From NCBI GenBank assembly GCA_024809215.1, contig JANUBW010000001.1, positions 2,336,841 through 2,400,840 of the forward strand: a stretch of 64,000 nt of DNA, given 5' to 3'. This document shows, one piece after another, positions 1 to 11,338 of the stretch; position 1 is the stretch's first letter, and each line of letters opens with the position of its first letter. This stretch comes from Niastella sp. OAS944. Its GTDB lineage: Bacteria > Bacteroidota > Bacteroidia > Chitinophagales > Chitinophagaceae. The position numbers were made by a program, and so were the translations under genes. The notes under the pieces are model-generated. The model did not search any database. It saw only the letters and a list, made by a program, of their open reading frames with translations, and had not been told where the DNA came from.

Positions 1-1
1 A

Positions 2-274
2 ATAACACTACCTGCAATAAACAGTGCATTTAACAGTTTTCCCAATCCGTTCAGGGAAAGCAGTACCATTACATTCTCGTTGCCTGCGGCCGGCCATACA
101 CAACTGGCAGCATTTGATATAACCGGTAAACAGGTGGCGGTGTTGGTGAATGGGATATTACAAACAGGAAACCACAAAGCCGTATTCAATGCCAGCCATC
201 TTGCTTCGGGCCTATACACATTGAAACTAACGTATAATGGCAAAACCGTTACAAGAAAATTATTGAAAGAATAG
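2..274 (+). CDS. C-terminal fragment of a T9SS type A sorting-domain protein (partial, 5' end outside window)
   Basis: The reading frame is open from base 2 and ends at a TAA at 272-274, so only the last 90 codons of a larger gene are in the window. The visible part is the classic C-terminal sorting domain recognised by the Bacteroidota type IX secretion system: an FPNPF motif, then FDITGKQV, a GxY turn and a final Lys-rich strand. The parent protein would cross the outer membrane and be attached or released. Its DNA is nearly identical to the end of the next gene over about 110 bp, so the two probably share a recently duplicated signal. The TTG at position 80 is not the start, since the frame continues upstream of it. 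The function of the missing part cannot be known. Confidence 0.85.
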   Translation: MTLPAINSAFNSFPNPFRESSTITFSLPAAGHTQLAAFDITGKQVAVLVNGILQTGNHKAVFNASHLASGLYTLKLTYNGKTVTRKLLKE

Positions 275-322
275 CAAACCCCGCCCCATATACCTTATCA
301 TCATTAACCAAGCAACCATCAT

Positions 323-3300
323 ATGAAAAAAACAAACATCCTCAAAGCATGGCGGGTGCTAATAAACCTGTGCATAATACTATTTGTATTACAGTTGTAC
401 GTGCAGGCACAAACACTACCAGCCAATTTTCAACGTGTACAGGTAACTGCATCATTAAGCAATCCTACTGCAATGGCCTTTACGCCCGATGGCCGTGTTC
501 TTATTTGTCAGCAAAGCGGGCAACTAAGGGTAGTAAAGAACGGCAGCCTTTTATCAACTCCAGCTGTTTCATTATCGGTAAATACAAGTGGCGAACGCGG
601 CCTTATAGGTGTAGCCGTTGACCCCAACTTTACCACCAACCAGTACATTTACCTTTACTACACGCATACTTCGGGACCGCATAACCGCGTAAGCCGGTTT
701 ACTATGACAGGCGATGTGGCAGGTTCAGAAACCGCCATACTTGATCTGCCTACATTAAATGCCATCTATCATAATGGTGGTGGTTTAGCCTTTGGCAACG
801 ACGGCAAATTATATGTTGCAGTTGGTGAGAACCAGGTAGGTTCTAATTCACAAAACCTCGATAGCTATCTTGGAAAATTATTACGCATTAACCCCGATGG
901 CACCGTGCCCACTGGCAACCCCTTTACCGGCGGCGCGGCCCGCAGCAGGGTGTGGGCGTATGGTTTAAGAAATCCCTTCACTATTTCCGTAGACCCTGTA
1001 AGCGGAAAGATACTTGTGAACGATGTGGGCAATGCCACCTGGGAAGAAATTAATGATGCTACTACAGGTGGTCGTAATTTTGGCTGGCCCGATAAAGAAG
1101 GTATGTGCACCAGTGGTTGTACCGGTTTCACCAACCCTATTTATGTATATGCAACCAACCGCAACGATCCCCCGCCTGCCGGGCAAGGCTGCGCCATAAA
1201 CGGCGGTACTTTCTTTAATGGGGCCATTAGTAATTATCCCGCTACTTACAACGGGCGATACTTTTTTCTCGATTACTGTGGCAACTGGATAGATCATATT
1301 AACCCAACCGTTGCATCACCTACCCGTAGCAATTTTGGTACAAGCTTAGGTAGCGGACTGGTATATATAAAACAAGGTACAGATGGCAATCTATATTATT
1401 TAAGCAGGGACAATAACGCCCTGTATAGAATTATTTATACTGGTACGCAGGCGCCGGTGATTACCACGCAGCCACAAAGTATTACTATATCGCAGGGTAA
1501 TACGGCTACGTTCAGCGTTACCGCTACGGGTAATCCGGCGCCTACGTACCAATGGCGAAAAGGTGGTACCAATATTTCCGGTGCCACGTCAGCCACCTAT
1601 TCAATTACCAATGTGCAACCCGCCCATGCAGGCACCTACAGCGTTGTTGTAACCAATAGCTCCGGCTCTGTTACCAGCAACAATGCCACCTTAACAGTAA
1701 CACAACCCAATACAGCACCTGTGGCCACCATTACCAGTCCGGCCAATGGCACATCATTCAGGGCAGGCACTGTTATTAACTTTACAGGCACTGCTACCGA
1801 TGCAGAAGACGGAACATTACCCGCTGCTAACTATGAATGGTGGGTTGATTTTCACCATGCCAATCATATTCACCCCGGACCAGATATTTCAGATGGCGCA
1901 AACGGTGGTTCATTCCCCATTTCTGCCGAAGGCCATACGGAAACCGATATCTGGTATCGGTTATACCTGGTTGTTCGTGATGCACAGGGCGCACGTGATA
2001 CAACGTATGTAGAAATATTCCCGGTATTATCAACCCTTAATTTACGCAGTGAACCAGCCGGTTTACAAATACGGTTAGATGATGTTCCTTTTGCCACTCC
2101 ATATACCACACCTGCACTGAGCGGTATGATACGGCCTATGGAAGCCATTTCGCCACAAACAGTAAATGGCACAACGTACCTGTTCGATCATTGGGCACAT
2201 GGCGGCACGGCCACACAAAACATAACGATCACAGATAATGAAGCCACCTATACGGCCCATTTCAGGGTAGCACCGCCGGCCATCACATTTACTCCTGTCC
2301 ATGATGCTTATGTGCGCGACGGCACCAATGCCGGTATTACACATGGTACTACCGATTCTACCCTGCTTATTACCAAATTATCGCCAACCGGCCAGTTAAA
2401 CAATGCCCGTGAAAGTTACCTGATGTTCGATCTTACTTCACTAACCGGCAATGTTTCATCGGTACAACTAAAAGTATACGGCAAGGTTGATCTTACTACT
2501 GTGCCCAGCGTACCGGTTGGCGTTTTTTCGGTTGCCAATACTACGTGGACCGAAAACACCCTTACCTGGAACAATAAACCTGTAACCTCGGTTTCGGCAC
2601 TGGCATCAAAAACCGTTACCAATGCAGCTGCAACCTACTATACATGGGATGTTACGAATTACGTAAGAGCCGAACTGGCGGCAGGCCGCAAAAAACTGGC
2701 TTTTGCCATGAAGAGCGAGTTGGCACATGATCCCCGCATATTCTGGAATTCAGCAGAGTTTGGTAGTAACCCACCGCTGTTATCGGTTATTACAGACAGT
2801 ACCACAACACCCACATGTGAGCCGGTAACCGCCAGTGGTAATGATGGTAATGTGCCCGCCAATGTGCTCGACAATGATCTTAACACCCGCTGGAGCGCCA
2901 ATGGCGATGGGCAATGGATACAGTTCTGCCTGGCAAACAGCACCACTGTATCGGGCGTACAGATCGCGTTCTACAGCGGCAATACCCGCGCTTCAACTTT
3001 TGATGTATTAACGGGTACCGATGGCCTTAACTGGACAACAGCCGCAAGCGGGCTTGTAAGTAGTGGTACTTCATTGAACCTGGAGACCTTTACCTTTACA
3101 CCGCGTACCGCAAAGTATGTTCGTATTGTTGGCCATGGCAATAGTGTAAATGCCTGGAATAGTTATACCGAAGTAAAAATACAAACCAGCACAGGCAGTC
3201 AAACCATTACGCTGGCGCCTACGCAGGATGCGTATGTACGTGATGGCGCCAGCGCCACCATTACACATGGCACTACCGATTCAACATTGCTTATTACCAA

Positions 3301-4027
3301 GGTAAATCCAACAACAACCACCGGTAATAACCGGGAGACGTATTTACTTTTCAATACGGGCTCTGTAACTAGTGTAAGCGCTGCTACTTTAAGGGTTTAT
3401 GGTATTGTAGACCTTACCACTGTGCCCGGTGTACCGGTTGGCGTATTTCCTGTTGCCAATACTACCTGGACGGAAAACACCCTTACCTGGAATAATAAAC
3501 CTGCGTCGGGGACCACAGCACTGGCAACTGCCACGGTTACCAACACCGCCTACAGTTATATTACCTGGGATATTACCAGCTATGTGCAAAGTGAATTGCA
3601 GGCGGGTAGAACCAATATATCATTGGCGCTTAAAAGCCTCACAGGGCACGATCCAAGAATATTCTGGAAATCAGCTGAGGCAGGTTCAAACCCACCGCAG
3701 CTGGTAATTACTACAAATACCATGCTGGCGCGCACTATGACGGTGGCAACAGTTCCGACTGTAACCAGATTGAAAACAACACTGGCAAGCTATCCCAATC
3801 CGTTCAGGGAAAGCAGTACCATTACATTTACGTTACCTGCGGCCGGCCATACGCAACTGGCAGCATTTGATATAACCGGTAAACAGGTGGCGGTATTGGT
3901 GAATGCTTATTTACAGGCAGGTGACCACCGGTCATTGCTAACCACACATCAGTTACCTGCCGGTATTTATGTACTGAAGCTTGTGCATAGTGGAAATATT
4001 ATTACCACAAAGCTGGTGAAGGAGTAA
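323..4027 (+). CDS. Secreted multidomain PQQ-dependent sugar dehydrogenase-like protein with T9SS sorting domain
   Basis: A 1234-residue exported protein. It has an N-terminal signal peptide (about 1-30, ending AQA/Q), a glucose/sorbosone dehydrogenase-type beta-propeller (about 33-372, with YHNGGGLAFG carrying the expected catalytic His), and an Ig-like domain (about 378-460). A PKD/fibronectin-like stretch (about 462-570) follows, then a first DNRLRE-type module (about 652-829), an F5/8 discoidin-like domain (about 830-957), a second DNRLRE-type module (about 961-1131) and a T9SS type A sorting domain (about 1157-1234). The soluble propeller family oxidises sugars or aldoses with PQQ; whether this member is active is inferred. 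The discoidin and DNRLRE parts suggest carbohydrate or matrix binding at the surface. The two DNRLRE modules are near-copies. The ATG at 323 precedes a good signal peptide. A terminator follows. Confidence 0.85.
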   Translation: MKKTNILKAWRVLINLCIILFVLQLYVQAQTLPANFQRVQVTASLSNPTAMAFTPDGRVLICQQSGQLRVVKNGSLLSTPAVSLSVNTSGERGLIGVAVDPNFTTNQYIYLYYTHTSGPHNRVSRFTMTGDVAGSETAILDLPTLNAIYHNGGGLAFGNDGKLYVAVGENQVGSNSQNLDSYLGKLLRINPDGTVPTGNPFTGGAARSRVWAYGLRNPFTISVDPVSGKILVNDVGNATWEEINDATTGGRNFGWPDKEGMCTSGCTGFTNPIYVYATNRNDPPPAGQGCAINGGTFFNGAISNYPATYNGRYFFLDYCGNWIDHINPTVASPTRSNFGTSLGSGLVYIKQGTDGNLYYLSRDNNALYRIIYTGTQAPVITTQPQSITISQGNTATFSVTATGNPAPTYQWRKGGTNISGATSATYSITNVQPAHAGTYSVVVTNSSGSVTSNNATLTVTQPNTAPVATITSPANGTSFRAGTVINFTGTATDAEDGTLPAANYEWWVDFHHANHIHPGPDISDGANGGSFPISAEGHTETDIWYRLYLVVRDAQGARDTTYVEIFPVLSTLNLRSEPAGLQIRLDDVPFATPYTTPALSGMIRPMEAISPQTVNGTTYLFDHWAHGGTATQNITITDNEATYTAHFRVAPPAITFTPVHDAYVRDGTNAGITHGTTDSTLLITKLSPTGQLNNARESYLMFDLTSLTGNVSSVQLKVYGKVDLTTVPSVPVGVFSVANTTWTENTLTWNNKPVTSVSALASKTVTNAAATYYTWDVTNYVRAELAAGRKKLAFAMKSELAHDPRIFWNSAEFGSNPPLLSVITDSTTTPTCEPVTASGNDGNVPANVLDNDLNTRWSANGDGQWIQFCLANSTTVSGVQIAFYSGNTRASTFDVLTGTDGLNWTTAASGLVSSGTSLNLETFTFTPRTAKYVRIVGHGNSVNAWNSYTEVKIQTSTGSQTITLAPTQDAYVRDGASATITHGTTDSTLLITKVNPTTTTGNNRETYLLFNTGSVTSVSAATLRVYGIVDLTTVPGVPVGVFPVANTTWTENTLTWNNKPASGTTALATATVTNTAYSYITWDITSYVQSELQAGRTNISLALKSLTGHDPRIFWKSAEAGSNPPQLVITTNTMLARTMTVATVPTVTRLKTTLASYPNPFRESSTITFTLPAAGHTQLAAFDITGKQVAVLVNAYLQAGDHRSLLTTHQLPAGIYVLKLVHSGNIITTKLVKE

Positions 4028-4054
4028 AACAGGAGAAAATATAAAGCTTAGTAG

Positions 4055-4080
4055 AAAGGCGCCCCTTGTGGAGCGCCTTT
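4055..4080. terminator. Bidirectional hairpin terminator
   Basis: The inverted repeat AAAGGCGC / GCGCCTTT with a 10-base loop lies between two convergent genes (stops at 4027 and 4086). A-rich and T-rich flanks make it usable from both sides. Confidence 0.75.
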
Positions 4081-4085
4081 CATTA

Positions 4086-5669
4086 TTAATAGTTCGGTGT
4101 TTGACCGAGGTTGGGGTTAAGGTCACGTTGTATTTGTGACACCGGCCACCAGTAATCGCGGTCTTTATCAAAACTGCGGGTAACTATTTGCAGGTTCTGC
4201 GAATTGAATACCGCGCCTTTCATTACAGTTTCTGCAATCTTCCACCGGCGGATATCAGTATAATAAAATCCTTCAAAGGCAAATTCCACTCTGCGCTCAT
4301 GGCGAATAAGCTCGCGCATTTCGTCTTTGGTTTTACCGGCAGGTATTGCGTACGGCACAAGGCCTGCACGCTCACGAATTCGATTTACTGCACTATATAC
4401 CGAAGCATCGGCACCTACCGCTTCATTCTGTGCTTCTGCATACATCAGTAATACATCGGCATAGCGTATAACCATATAATTGATCTCTGAACGGCCGGCC
4501 TGGTTAATAAGATTGGCTGTTGCCTCTTTATCGTAAATACTGTATTTCTTTACGCCATAACCGGTTTGTTTAAAAGGGTCGGTTGCGGTAGTTACCTTGC
4601 CAATATACGTATCGCCGGGATAAACAATTGTTTGGTACATACGTGGATCGCGGTCAACATATGGAGTAGCTGCATTATACAGGGGCGATTGGGATGGGGG
4701 TAAGCCATCTTTCATATCATAAGCGTCGATGATGCTGCGCAATGGCGCGTTTGTATTATACTGGCGGTCGATGAGATCGAAGGAACTACCCAAACCGGTG
4801 TTGGTTATTGAATACTGTACATCAAAAACACACTCCACACTGTTTTCATTGGCGGGTAAAAACAGCGACCTGTAATTCGGGAACAGATCGTAGCCTGTAT
4901 TGGGCAGGTCTATAACCGCCTTTGCAGCAGCAGCGGCAGTAACCCATTTGGCCTGGTCATTATTAGGGTTATTGAGTGGGCTGGCTTCAAACAACAGCAC
5001 CCGGGCCTTTAAGGCAAGCGCAGCGCCTTTGGTAGCACGACCAAGATCGTTACCGGTAAACTTAACAGGAAGCACAGCTGCTGCTTCATCCAGGTCTTTG
5101 AGTACCTGTTTTACCACATCGGCTCTTGGGCTTCGAGGCAGGTTTTGCTGGGCAGCCAGGTTGGGTTCATCGAGGATCAACGGCGCATCGCCATAATACA
5201 TTTCTAACAGCGAGTAAAACAATGCACGGAGGAATTTGGCTTCTGCCTTCATTCTGTTCTTTGTATCATCGGTCATTTGAATAGGATCAATGCGGGCCAA
5301 CAAGGTATTCACACGGCCTATACCCCGGTAACAATCTGCCCACCGTTGGCCAATAACACCGGCAACTATATTTCCGGTGGTAGCATTGGCTGCATTATGT
5401 GTGCCCATGGCTATAAAACCAAAACCGGCTGAGTTATCATAGTTATATGCATTGGGCGTTGCAGTTTCTTCCCATAACGGCGTTGCATAACCATAAATGC
5501 CGTTAAAGGTGAGGGCCTGGTAACAACCGCTTAACGCCGCGGTTGCATTCTTCTCCGAGGTCCAATAAGTGGCATCGGTATAACTATCATTGGGGTTTGT
5601 GTTCAGCTCTTCTTTTGAACAAGCGGTGAACACAATACCTGTTATTATAATAAAGAATATTTTTTTCAT
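4086..5669 (-). CDS. SusD/RagB family outer-membrane lipoprotein
   Basis: A 527-residue protein with a lipoprotein signal (GIVFTACSKEEL, lipobox Cys17) and the usual SusD start, in which the mature N-terminus runs into TPR-like helices (YTDATYWTSEKNATAALSGC). The C-terminal region has the family's RHERRVEFAFEGFYYTDIRRW segment pattern, so all parts expected of RagB/SusD are present at normal length. SusD proteins sit on the cell surface as the lid of a SusC channel and bind the glycan or peptide ligand. It lies 22 bp downstream of its SusC partner and ends the sigma/FecR/SusC/SusD unit. The substrate cannot be read from the sequence, because no degradative enzyme lies beside it. Confidence 0.92.
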   Translation of the reverse strand: MKKIFFIIITGIVFTACSKEELNTNPNDSYTDATYWTSEKNATAALSGCYQALTFNGIYGYATPLWEETATPNAYNYDNSAGFGFIAMGTHNAANATTGNIVAGVIGQRWADCYRGIGRVNTLLARIDPIQMTDDTKNRMKAEAKFLRALFYSLLEMYYGDAPLILDEPNLAAQQNLPRSPRADVVKQVLKDLDEAAAVLPVKFTGNDLGRATKGAALALKARVLLFEASPLNNPNNDQAKWVTAAAAAKAVIDLPNTGYDLFPNYRSLFLPANENSVECVFDVQYSITNTGLGSSFDLIDRQYNTNAPLRSIIDAYDMKDGLPPSQSPLYNAATPYVDRDPRMYQTIVYPGDTYIGKVTTATDPFKQTGYGVKKYSIYDKEATANLINQAGRSEINYMVIRYADVLLMYAEAQNEAVGADASVYSAVNRIRERAGLVPYAIPAGKTKDEMRELIRHERRVEFAFEGFYYTDIRRWKIAETVMKGAVFNSQNLQIVTRSFDKDRDYWWPVSQIQRDLNPNLGQTPNY

Positions 5670-5691
5670 CTGAATACTGTTTCAATGATGA

Positions 5692-8600
5692 TTAAAAGTT
5701 CACATTTACGCCAAAGCTGAATGTTTTGAGGGAGGGGTACTCATAGAAACTATCGCCCGTTACGCTTTTTTCAGGATCGAAGTCTTTAAACTTCGTAATG
5801 GTCACCAGGTTCTCGACATTTACAAACAAAGAAACTTTGCTCATGGTGAGTTTTGAAGCAATACTTTCGGGCAGATTATACTTTAGCTGAATATTCTTCA
5901 TACGCAGGTAAGAGCCATCTTTTAACCAAAATGTAGATGCCGCGTAGTTCTCAGGCGCACCGGTTGGTGTTGTCAATATTGGCAAACGGGCATTGGGATT
6001 ATCGGGTGTCCACGAATCGGTAGCCCACTCCTTGGTTACACCCGCACCATTATTGAACGGGGTGGCCAAATTCACAGTCGGGTACAGGTCTATACCCTGT
6101 ACACCCTGCCAGAATGAAGAAAGCGTAAAGTTCTTATAACCTACATTTATATTGAAGCTATAATTGTATTTAGGAATTGAGCTACCGGTAATAACGCGGT
6201 CGTTACCATCTATTTTGTTATCCTTAACTACGTCATTGTATTTAAGATAACCTGGTTTTACCGCACTGCTTACTTTGGCGCTGTTATCTACCTCGGCCTG
6301 GTTTTGATAAATACCTGTGGCCTCGTATAAATAATACGCATCAATAGGATAGCCTTCTTTGGTAATCCGTCTGGTGCCTATGAGGCTTTGTCCGCGCAGG
6401 TCAATCACTTTATTCTTTACATAACTTACCGACCCGTTCACTTCATAAGACACCTCCCCTATTTTACGGCGATGGCCCAGTGAAACTTCAAAACCCGTAT
6501 TATCTACCGTACCAATATTTTGAACAGGTCCGCCAAGACCGCCTACCTGATCAGGTATCAATACACGACGCAGGATATCGGTAGTACGGCGTTTGAAAAC
6601 ATCTACTGCAACAGACAGTTTACCTTTCCATAATTCAGCATCAACACCGGCATTATAAGAAGTGGTAGACTCCCACGAAATACGGGGATCGTTGTAAGCG
6701 GTAACCGCCGCACCCGGTGAAATAACATTATTAAAACTATAGGCATATGTATTACCAACGTTCACCGTTTGGCGATAGCCGAACATAGGCGATTGCTGGT
6801 TACCCAGTTTTCCTATAGAAGCACGCAGCTTTAATAAATTCACATCAGCCACTTTAAAGAAGTTCTCTTTATCAATACGCCAGCCCGCAGAAACAGAGGG
6901 ATACGCACCCCAACGATGTCCTTCGGCAAAACGTGCCGAACCATCGTACCGAATGATACCTTCGAGCAAATACTTTTCTTTATAGTTATAACTCAACCGG
7001 CCAAAATAAGAGATCAGCACATCTTTCACCACTTTACCAGTGGTACCCAGGTTGGTGCTGCCGGCGCTGAGATCGGTTAGGGTGTTATCGAAATAACCTT
7101 CAGCATGACCGTCGAACCGGCTGCTATCAAAACGGTTATAGCTTTGTCCGGCCATAGCCGTTATCTGGTGATCACCAAAGGTTTTATTCCAGCTAAGGGT
7201 GTGGTATACCGAAAGCGACAGGTTGTTTTCATCATAGTTATTGCTGGCGGGGTTGATATTATAATTATTAGGCGCCCCCGTCTTTGAATTGTAGCTTATA
7301 AGAAGCGGTACAAATGATCTTGAATACCCATCGAGCTTATCAACACCAAGATTGAAATTATAAGTAAGACCGAACGGTAGTTTATATTCAGCAAAGATTT
7401 TGGCCAGTATACGTTGCGGAGCATTGTAATTGCTGCCTTCTTTCAACAGCATAATGGGGTTTTCAATAGTATTACGGCCCGGTGTTGCAAATACCATGCT
7501 GCCATAACGGCCATCGGGCAGGTACGGCGTCATAATAGGCAGCACCCGCGTTAACCGGGTAAAATAATAATTGGTAGCATCGCCACCGCCAAAGGCAGGC
7601 TGGGTAAATGTTCTAAGGTTACCTATTATGCTAGCTCCTACCTTTAACCGGCTGGTAGCCTGGGCGCTTACATTCAGGTTGAGCGTATACCGGTTGGCAT
7701 GGTTGGCAGCAACCAGAATACCATCCTGGTCCATATACCCTAATGCAAAGTTGTATGTTACTTTATCGCTACCGCCGCTAAAGCGTAGGTTATGCTGATG
7801 CATAGAGCCGTTCTTCATCACATAATCGAACCAGTTAAGATTGGGATATGTATATGGATCGGTGGCCATGCCATTTTTATATTCTTCAATTTGCGCCGGG
7901 GTATAATCAACTGCAGAAGGAGATTTGCCTTCATTGATCAAGGCCTGATTTTTCAACTGCATATATTGAATGGGGTCCCACAATACATCGGGCAAAAAGG
8001 TAGGCTTTTGAATGCCATAGCTATAATTGTAATTGATCTCCATTTTACCTTTCTTGCCGGTTTTGGTAGTGATCAATATTACACCATTAGCAGCCCGTGA
8101 ACCGTAGATAGAAGCTGCCGCATCTTTCAACACGGTAATGCTTTCAATAAAATTAGGATTGATCTCATTGAGGTTGTACTCAATGCCATCAACCAGCACC
8201 AGCGGGTCGTTGTTATTGAGCGTGCCTATACCACGAATACGAATGGTACCTACATCCTGACCAGGTTTGCCGCCCGCCTGATTCACCCAAAGACCCGAAA
8301 CACCGTGTAATGCCTGGCTGGCGTTGGTGGTAGGCGTGTTCTCTTTCGACTTCATATCGAGCACCGATAAAGAACCGGTAACACTCACTTTCTTTTTTAC
8401 CCCATAACCAACTACCACAAACTCATCCATATCGCTGGTAGCAATTGATAATTTGATATGCAGATCAGTTTCGGTGCCCAGCACTTTTATTTCACGGGAG
8501 GCATAGCCTACAAATGAAACCACCACGGTTATATTGGTTTTAGATGTAACAAGGTTGAATGCGCCATTGTTATCGGTTGTAATACCACCACTTTCACCTT

Positions 8601-9096
8601 TAATGGTAATACTTACGCCGGCAAGCGGCTGTCCTTTATCATCCGTAACACGGCCTTTTATTTCGGCCCGTTGTACTTCTTTAACCGGCTGCTCAGGAGT
8701 AACTATTTTATCAATTTTCTTTACAATAATGGTTTTATCAACCAGGGTATACGTAACCGGTTGTTTGTTAAAACAAAGGTCCAGTACCTGTTCAACCGGT
8801 ACATTCTTAACATCAATACTTACCTCGCTGGTATTTGCCAGCATTTGCGTAGTGTACAGGAAAACGTAACCGGTTTGTTTACGGATCTGTTTAAACAGGT
8901 CTTCCATTCTGGCGTTTTTAGCCTGCAGCGTTACCCGCTGTGCGTAGGAATGGGCGCTTACCTGTATACAGGCTGCCAGTAGAAAAACAACCGTCAATTT
9001 CATTATCAACAGCGTTTTGAGGTTCGGTAATCGTTCCTTTAAGGGAACGCGAAAATTTGTACCTGCCAGGGCAGGACATAGCAATCTCAATTGCAT
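5692..9096 (-). CDS. SusC/RagA-type TonB-linked outer-membrane transporter with STN domain
   Basis: A 1134-residue TonB-dependent channel. The ATG at 9096 gives a 31-residue pre-extension before MKLTVVFLLAACIQ. An internal ATG at 9003 would start directly at the signal peptide, and both are possible. Domains: signal peptide about 32-53, STN (secretin/TonB short N-terminal) about 54-127, carboxypeptidase-regulatory-like domain about 146-215, TonB-box-like DEFVVVGYG at 224-232, plug with SIYGSRAANGVILITT, then a beta-barrel ending in SFGVNVNF. The STN domain is the part that contacts FecR in transenvelope signalling, which fits the fecR and ECF sigma genes immediately upstream. It imports an unknown oligomer together with the SusD encoded 22 bp downstream. 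Confidence 0.93.
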   Translation of the reverse strand: MQLRLLCPALAGTNFRVPLKERLPNLKTLLIMKLTVVFLLAACIQVSAHSYAQRVTLQAKNARMEDLFKQIRKQTGYVFLYTTQMLANTSEVSIDVKNVPVEQVLDLCFNKQPVTYTLVDKTIIVKKIDKIVTPEQPVKEVQRAEIKGRVTDDKGQPLAGVSITIKGESGGITTDNNGAFNLVTSKTNITVVVSFVGYASREIKVLGTETDLHIKLSIATSDMDEFVVVGYGVKKKVSVTGSLSVLDMKSKENTPTTNASQALHGVSGLWVNQAGGKPGQDVGTIRIRGIGTLNNNDPLVLVDGIEYNLNEINPNFIESITVLKDAAASIYGSRAANGVILITTKTGKKGKMEINYNYSYGIQKPTFLPDVLWDPIQYMQLKNQALINEGKSPSAVDYTPAQIEEYKNGMATDPYTYPNLNWFDYVMKNGSMHQHNLRFSGGSDKVTYNFALGYMDQDGILVAANHANRYTLNLNVSAQATSRLKVGASIIGNLRTFTQPAFGGGDATNYYFTRLTRVLPIMTPYLPDGRYGSMVFATPGRNTIENPIMLLKEGSNYNAPQRILAKIFAEYKLPFGLTYNFNLGVDKLDGYSRSFVPLLISYNSKTGAPNNYNINPASNNYDENNLSLSVYHTLSWNKTFGDHQITAMAGQSYNRFDSSRFDGHAEGYFDNTLTDLSAGSTNLGTTGKVVKDVLISYFGRLSYNYKEKYLLEGIIRYDGSARFAEGHRWGAYPSVSAGWRIDKENFFKVADVNLLKLRASIGKLGNQQSPMFGYRQTVNVGNTYAYSFNNVISPGAAVTAYNDPRISWESTTSYNAGVDAELWKGKLSVAVDVFKRRTTDILRRVLIPDQVGGLGGPVQNIGTVDNTGFEVSLGHRRKIGEVSYEVNGSVSYVKNKVIDLRGQSLIGTRRITKEGYPIDAYYLYEATGIYQNQAEVDNSAKVSSAVKPGYLKYNDVVKDNKIDGNDRVITGSSIPKYNYSFNINVGYKNFTLSSFWQGVQGIDLYPTVNLATPFNNGAGVTKEWATDSWTPDNPNARLPILTTPTGAPENYAASTFWLKDGSYLRMKNIQLKYNLPESIASKLTMSKVSLFVNVENLVTITKFKDFDPEKSVTGDSFYEYPSLKTFSFGVNVNF

Positions 9097-9242
9097 ACAT
9101 TTGCAATGTTTGGGTTAAGAAATAGTAGTCTAGCAAGAATTATATGATTAGCCCATCATCGCCGGGAGCTGCTCTAACAGCGCCCGGTTTGTTTTTATGG
9201 CTTATCAGTATATTTATTTCAAAGGTTAAGGCCAATGGTGTT

Positions 9243-10478
<1,236 letters not shown>

Positions 10479-10557
10479 TTAAAGAAACAGCTTTATAACA
10501 AGGTCAATTTATAAGATCGATACCCTGTATGTGTTTAGAAATATTTTTACGGGAGTA

Positions 10558-11142
10558 TTAAAACAGCCAGCTATCAATAAGAATGAGTAGACTAATAAGA
10601 TTACCTAGGCCGGTACGTAATGCTTTAAAAGCACGACTGATATGCATTTCAACCGTTTTTTCAGAAATATTCATTTCAGCTGCTATCTGTTTGTAAGAAA
10701 GACCATCATCGCGAAGTGAAAATGCCAGCGCACATTTTTCGGGCAATCGGGATAATTGATGATGCAAGCTGTGCTGCAATTCCCGAAAAGAAAGCCAGCT
10801 TTCAGTACTGTTATCATGTTGGGGAGCGGAGGCCAGGTCTTCAGTGATTCTCGCTGCCTGCTTATGCCGCTTTGCCTGGGCATTGATAATACGATATTTA
10901 ACAGCTACTACCAGGTATCCGCCAATGGATTGTTGTATCTCAAGCGCTGCCCTGCGGTTCCACAGGTCGAGGAACAGGTCCTGAACAATATGTTCGGCTT
11001 CGTACAGGTCATTCAATTTTTTGCCGGCCAGAAATAGCAGCTTATCCCAATAACGTTCATAAAGTTCTGAGAAAGCCTTATGATCGTTTTGTTTAAGAAG
11101 TTGAACAAGTTGCTCATCAGTATATGTGCAGTAGTGGTCCAT
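10558..11142 (-). CDS. ECF-type RNA polymerase sigma-70 factor
   Basis: A 194-residue sigma factor, counted from the ATG at 11142; a TTG three codons upstream is less likely. The region 2 helix set includes FSELYERYWDKLLFLAGKKL and EAEHIVQDLFLDLWNRR. Region 4 has the helix-turn-helix LSYKQIAAEMNISEKTVEMH followed by ISRAFKALR. Length and layout match the Bacteroidota ECF sigma expansion family that pairs with FecR. It is the first gene of the locus and should direct transcription of the downstream susCD pair when released by FecR. Confidence 0.93.
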   Translation of the reverse strand: MDHYCTYTDEQLVQLLKQNDHKAFSELYERYWDKLLFLAGKKLNDLYEAEHIVQDLFLDLWNRRAALEIQQSIGGYLVVAVKYRIINAQAKRHKQAARITEDLASAPQHDNSTESWLSFRELQHSLHHQLSRLPEKCALAFSLRDDGLSYKQIAAEMNISEKTVEMHISRAFKALRTGLGNLISLLILIDSWLF

Positions 11143-11338
11143 TAACAGCAATCATCAAAAGTAGTTACAGTTTCATATGGCAGGGAAAACGCCCTGTAAA
11201 CTTAATCAAAAGATAAGATTAGGCGCGTGACCGACTATTCAATATTTTAACTGCCCCCTAAGACAAACGATTGCGTATTTATTTTATTTACGGAAATTAG
11301 AGATACAAATACCAAATGCCATTTTCAAAATATTGCAT

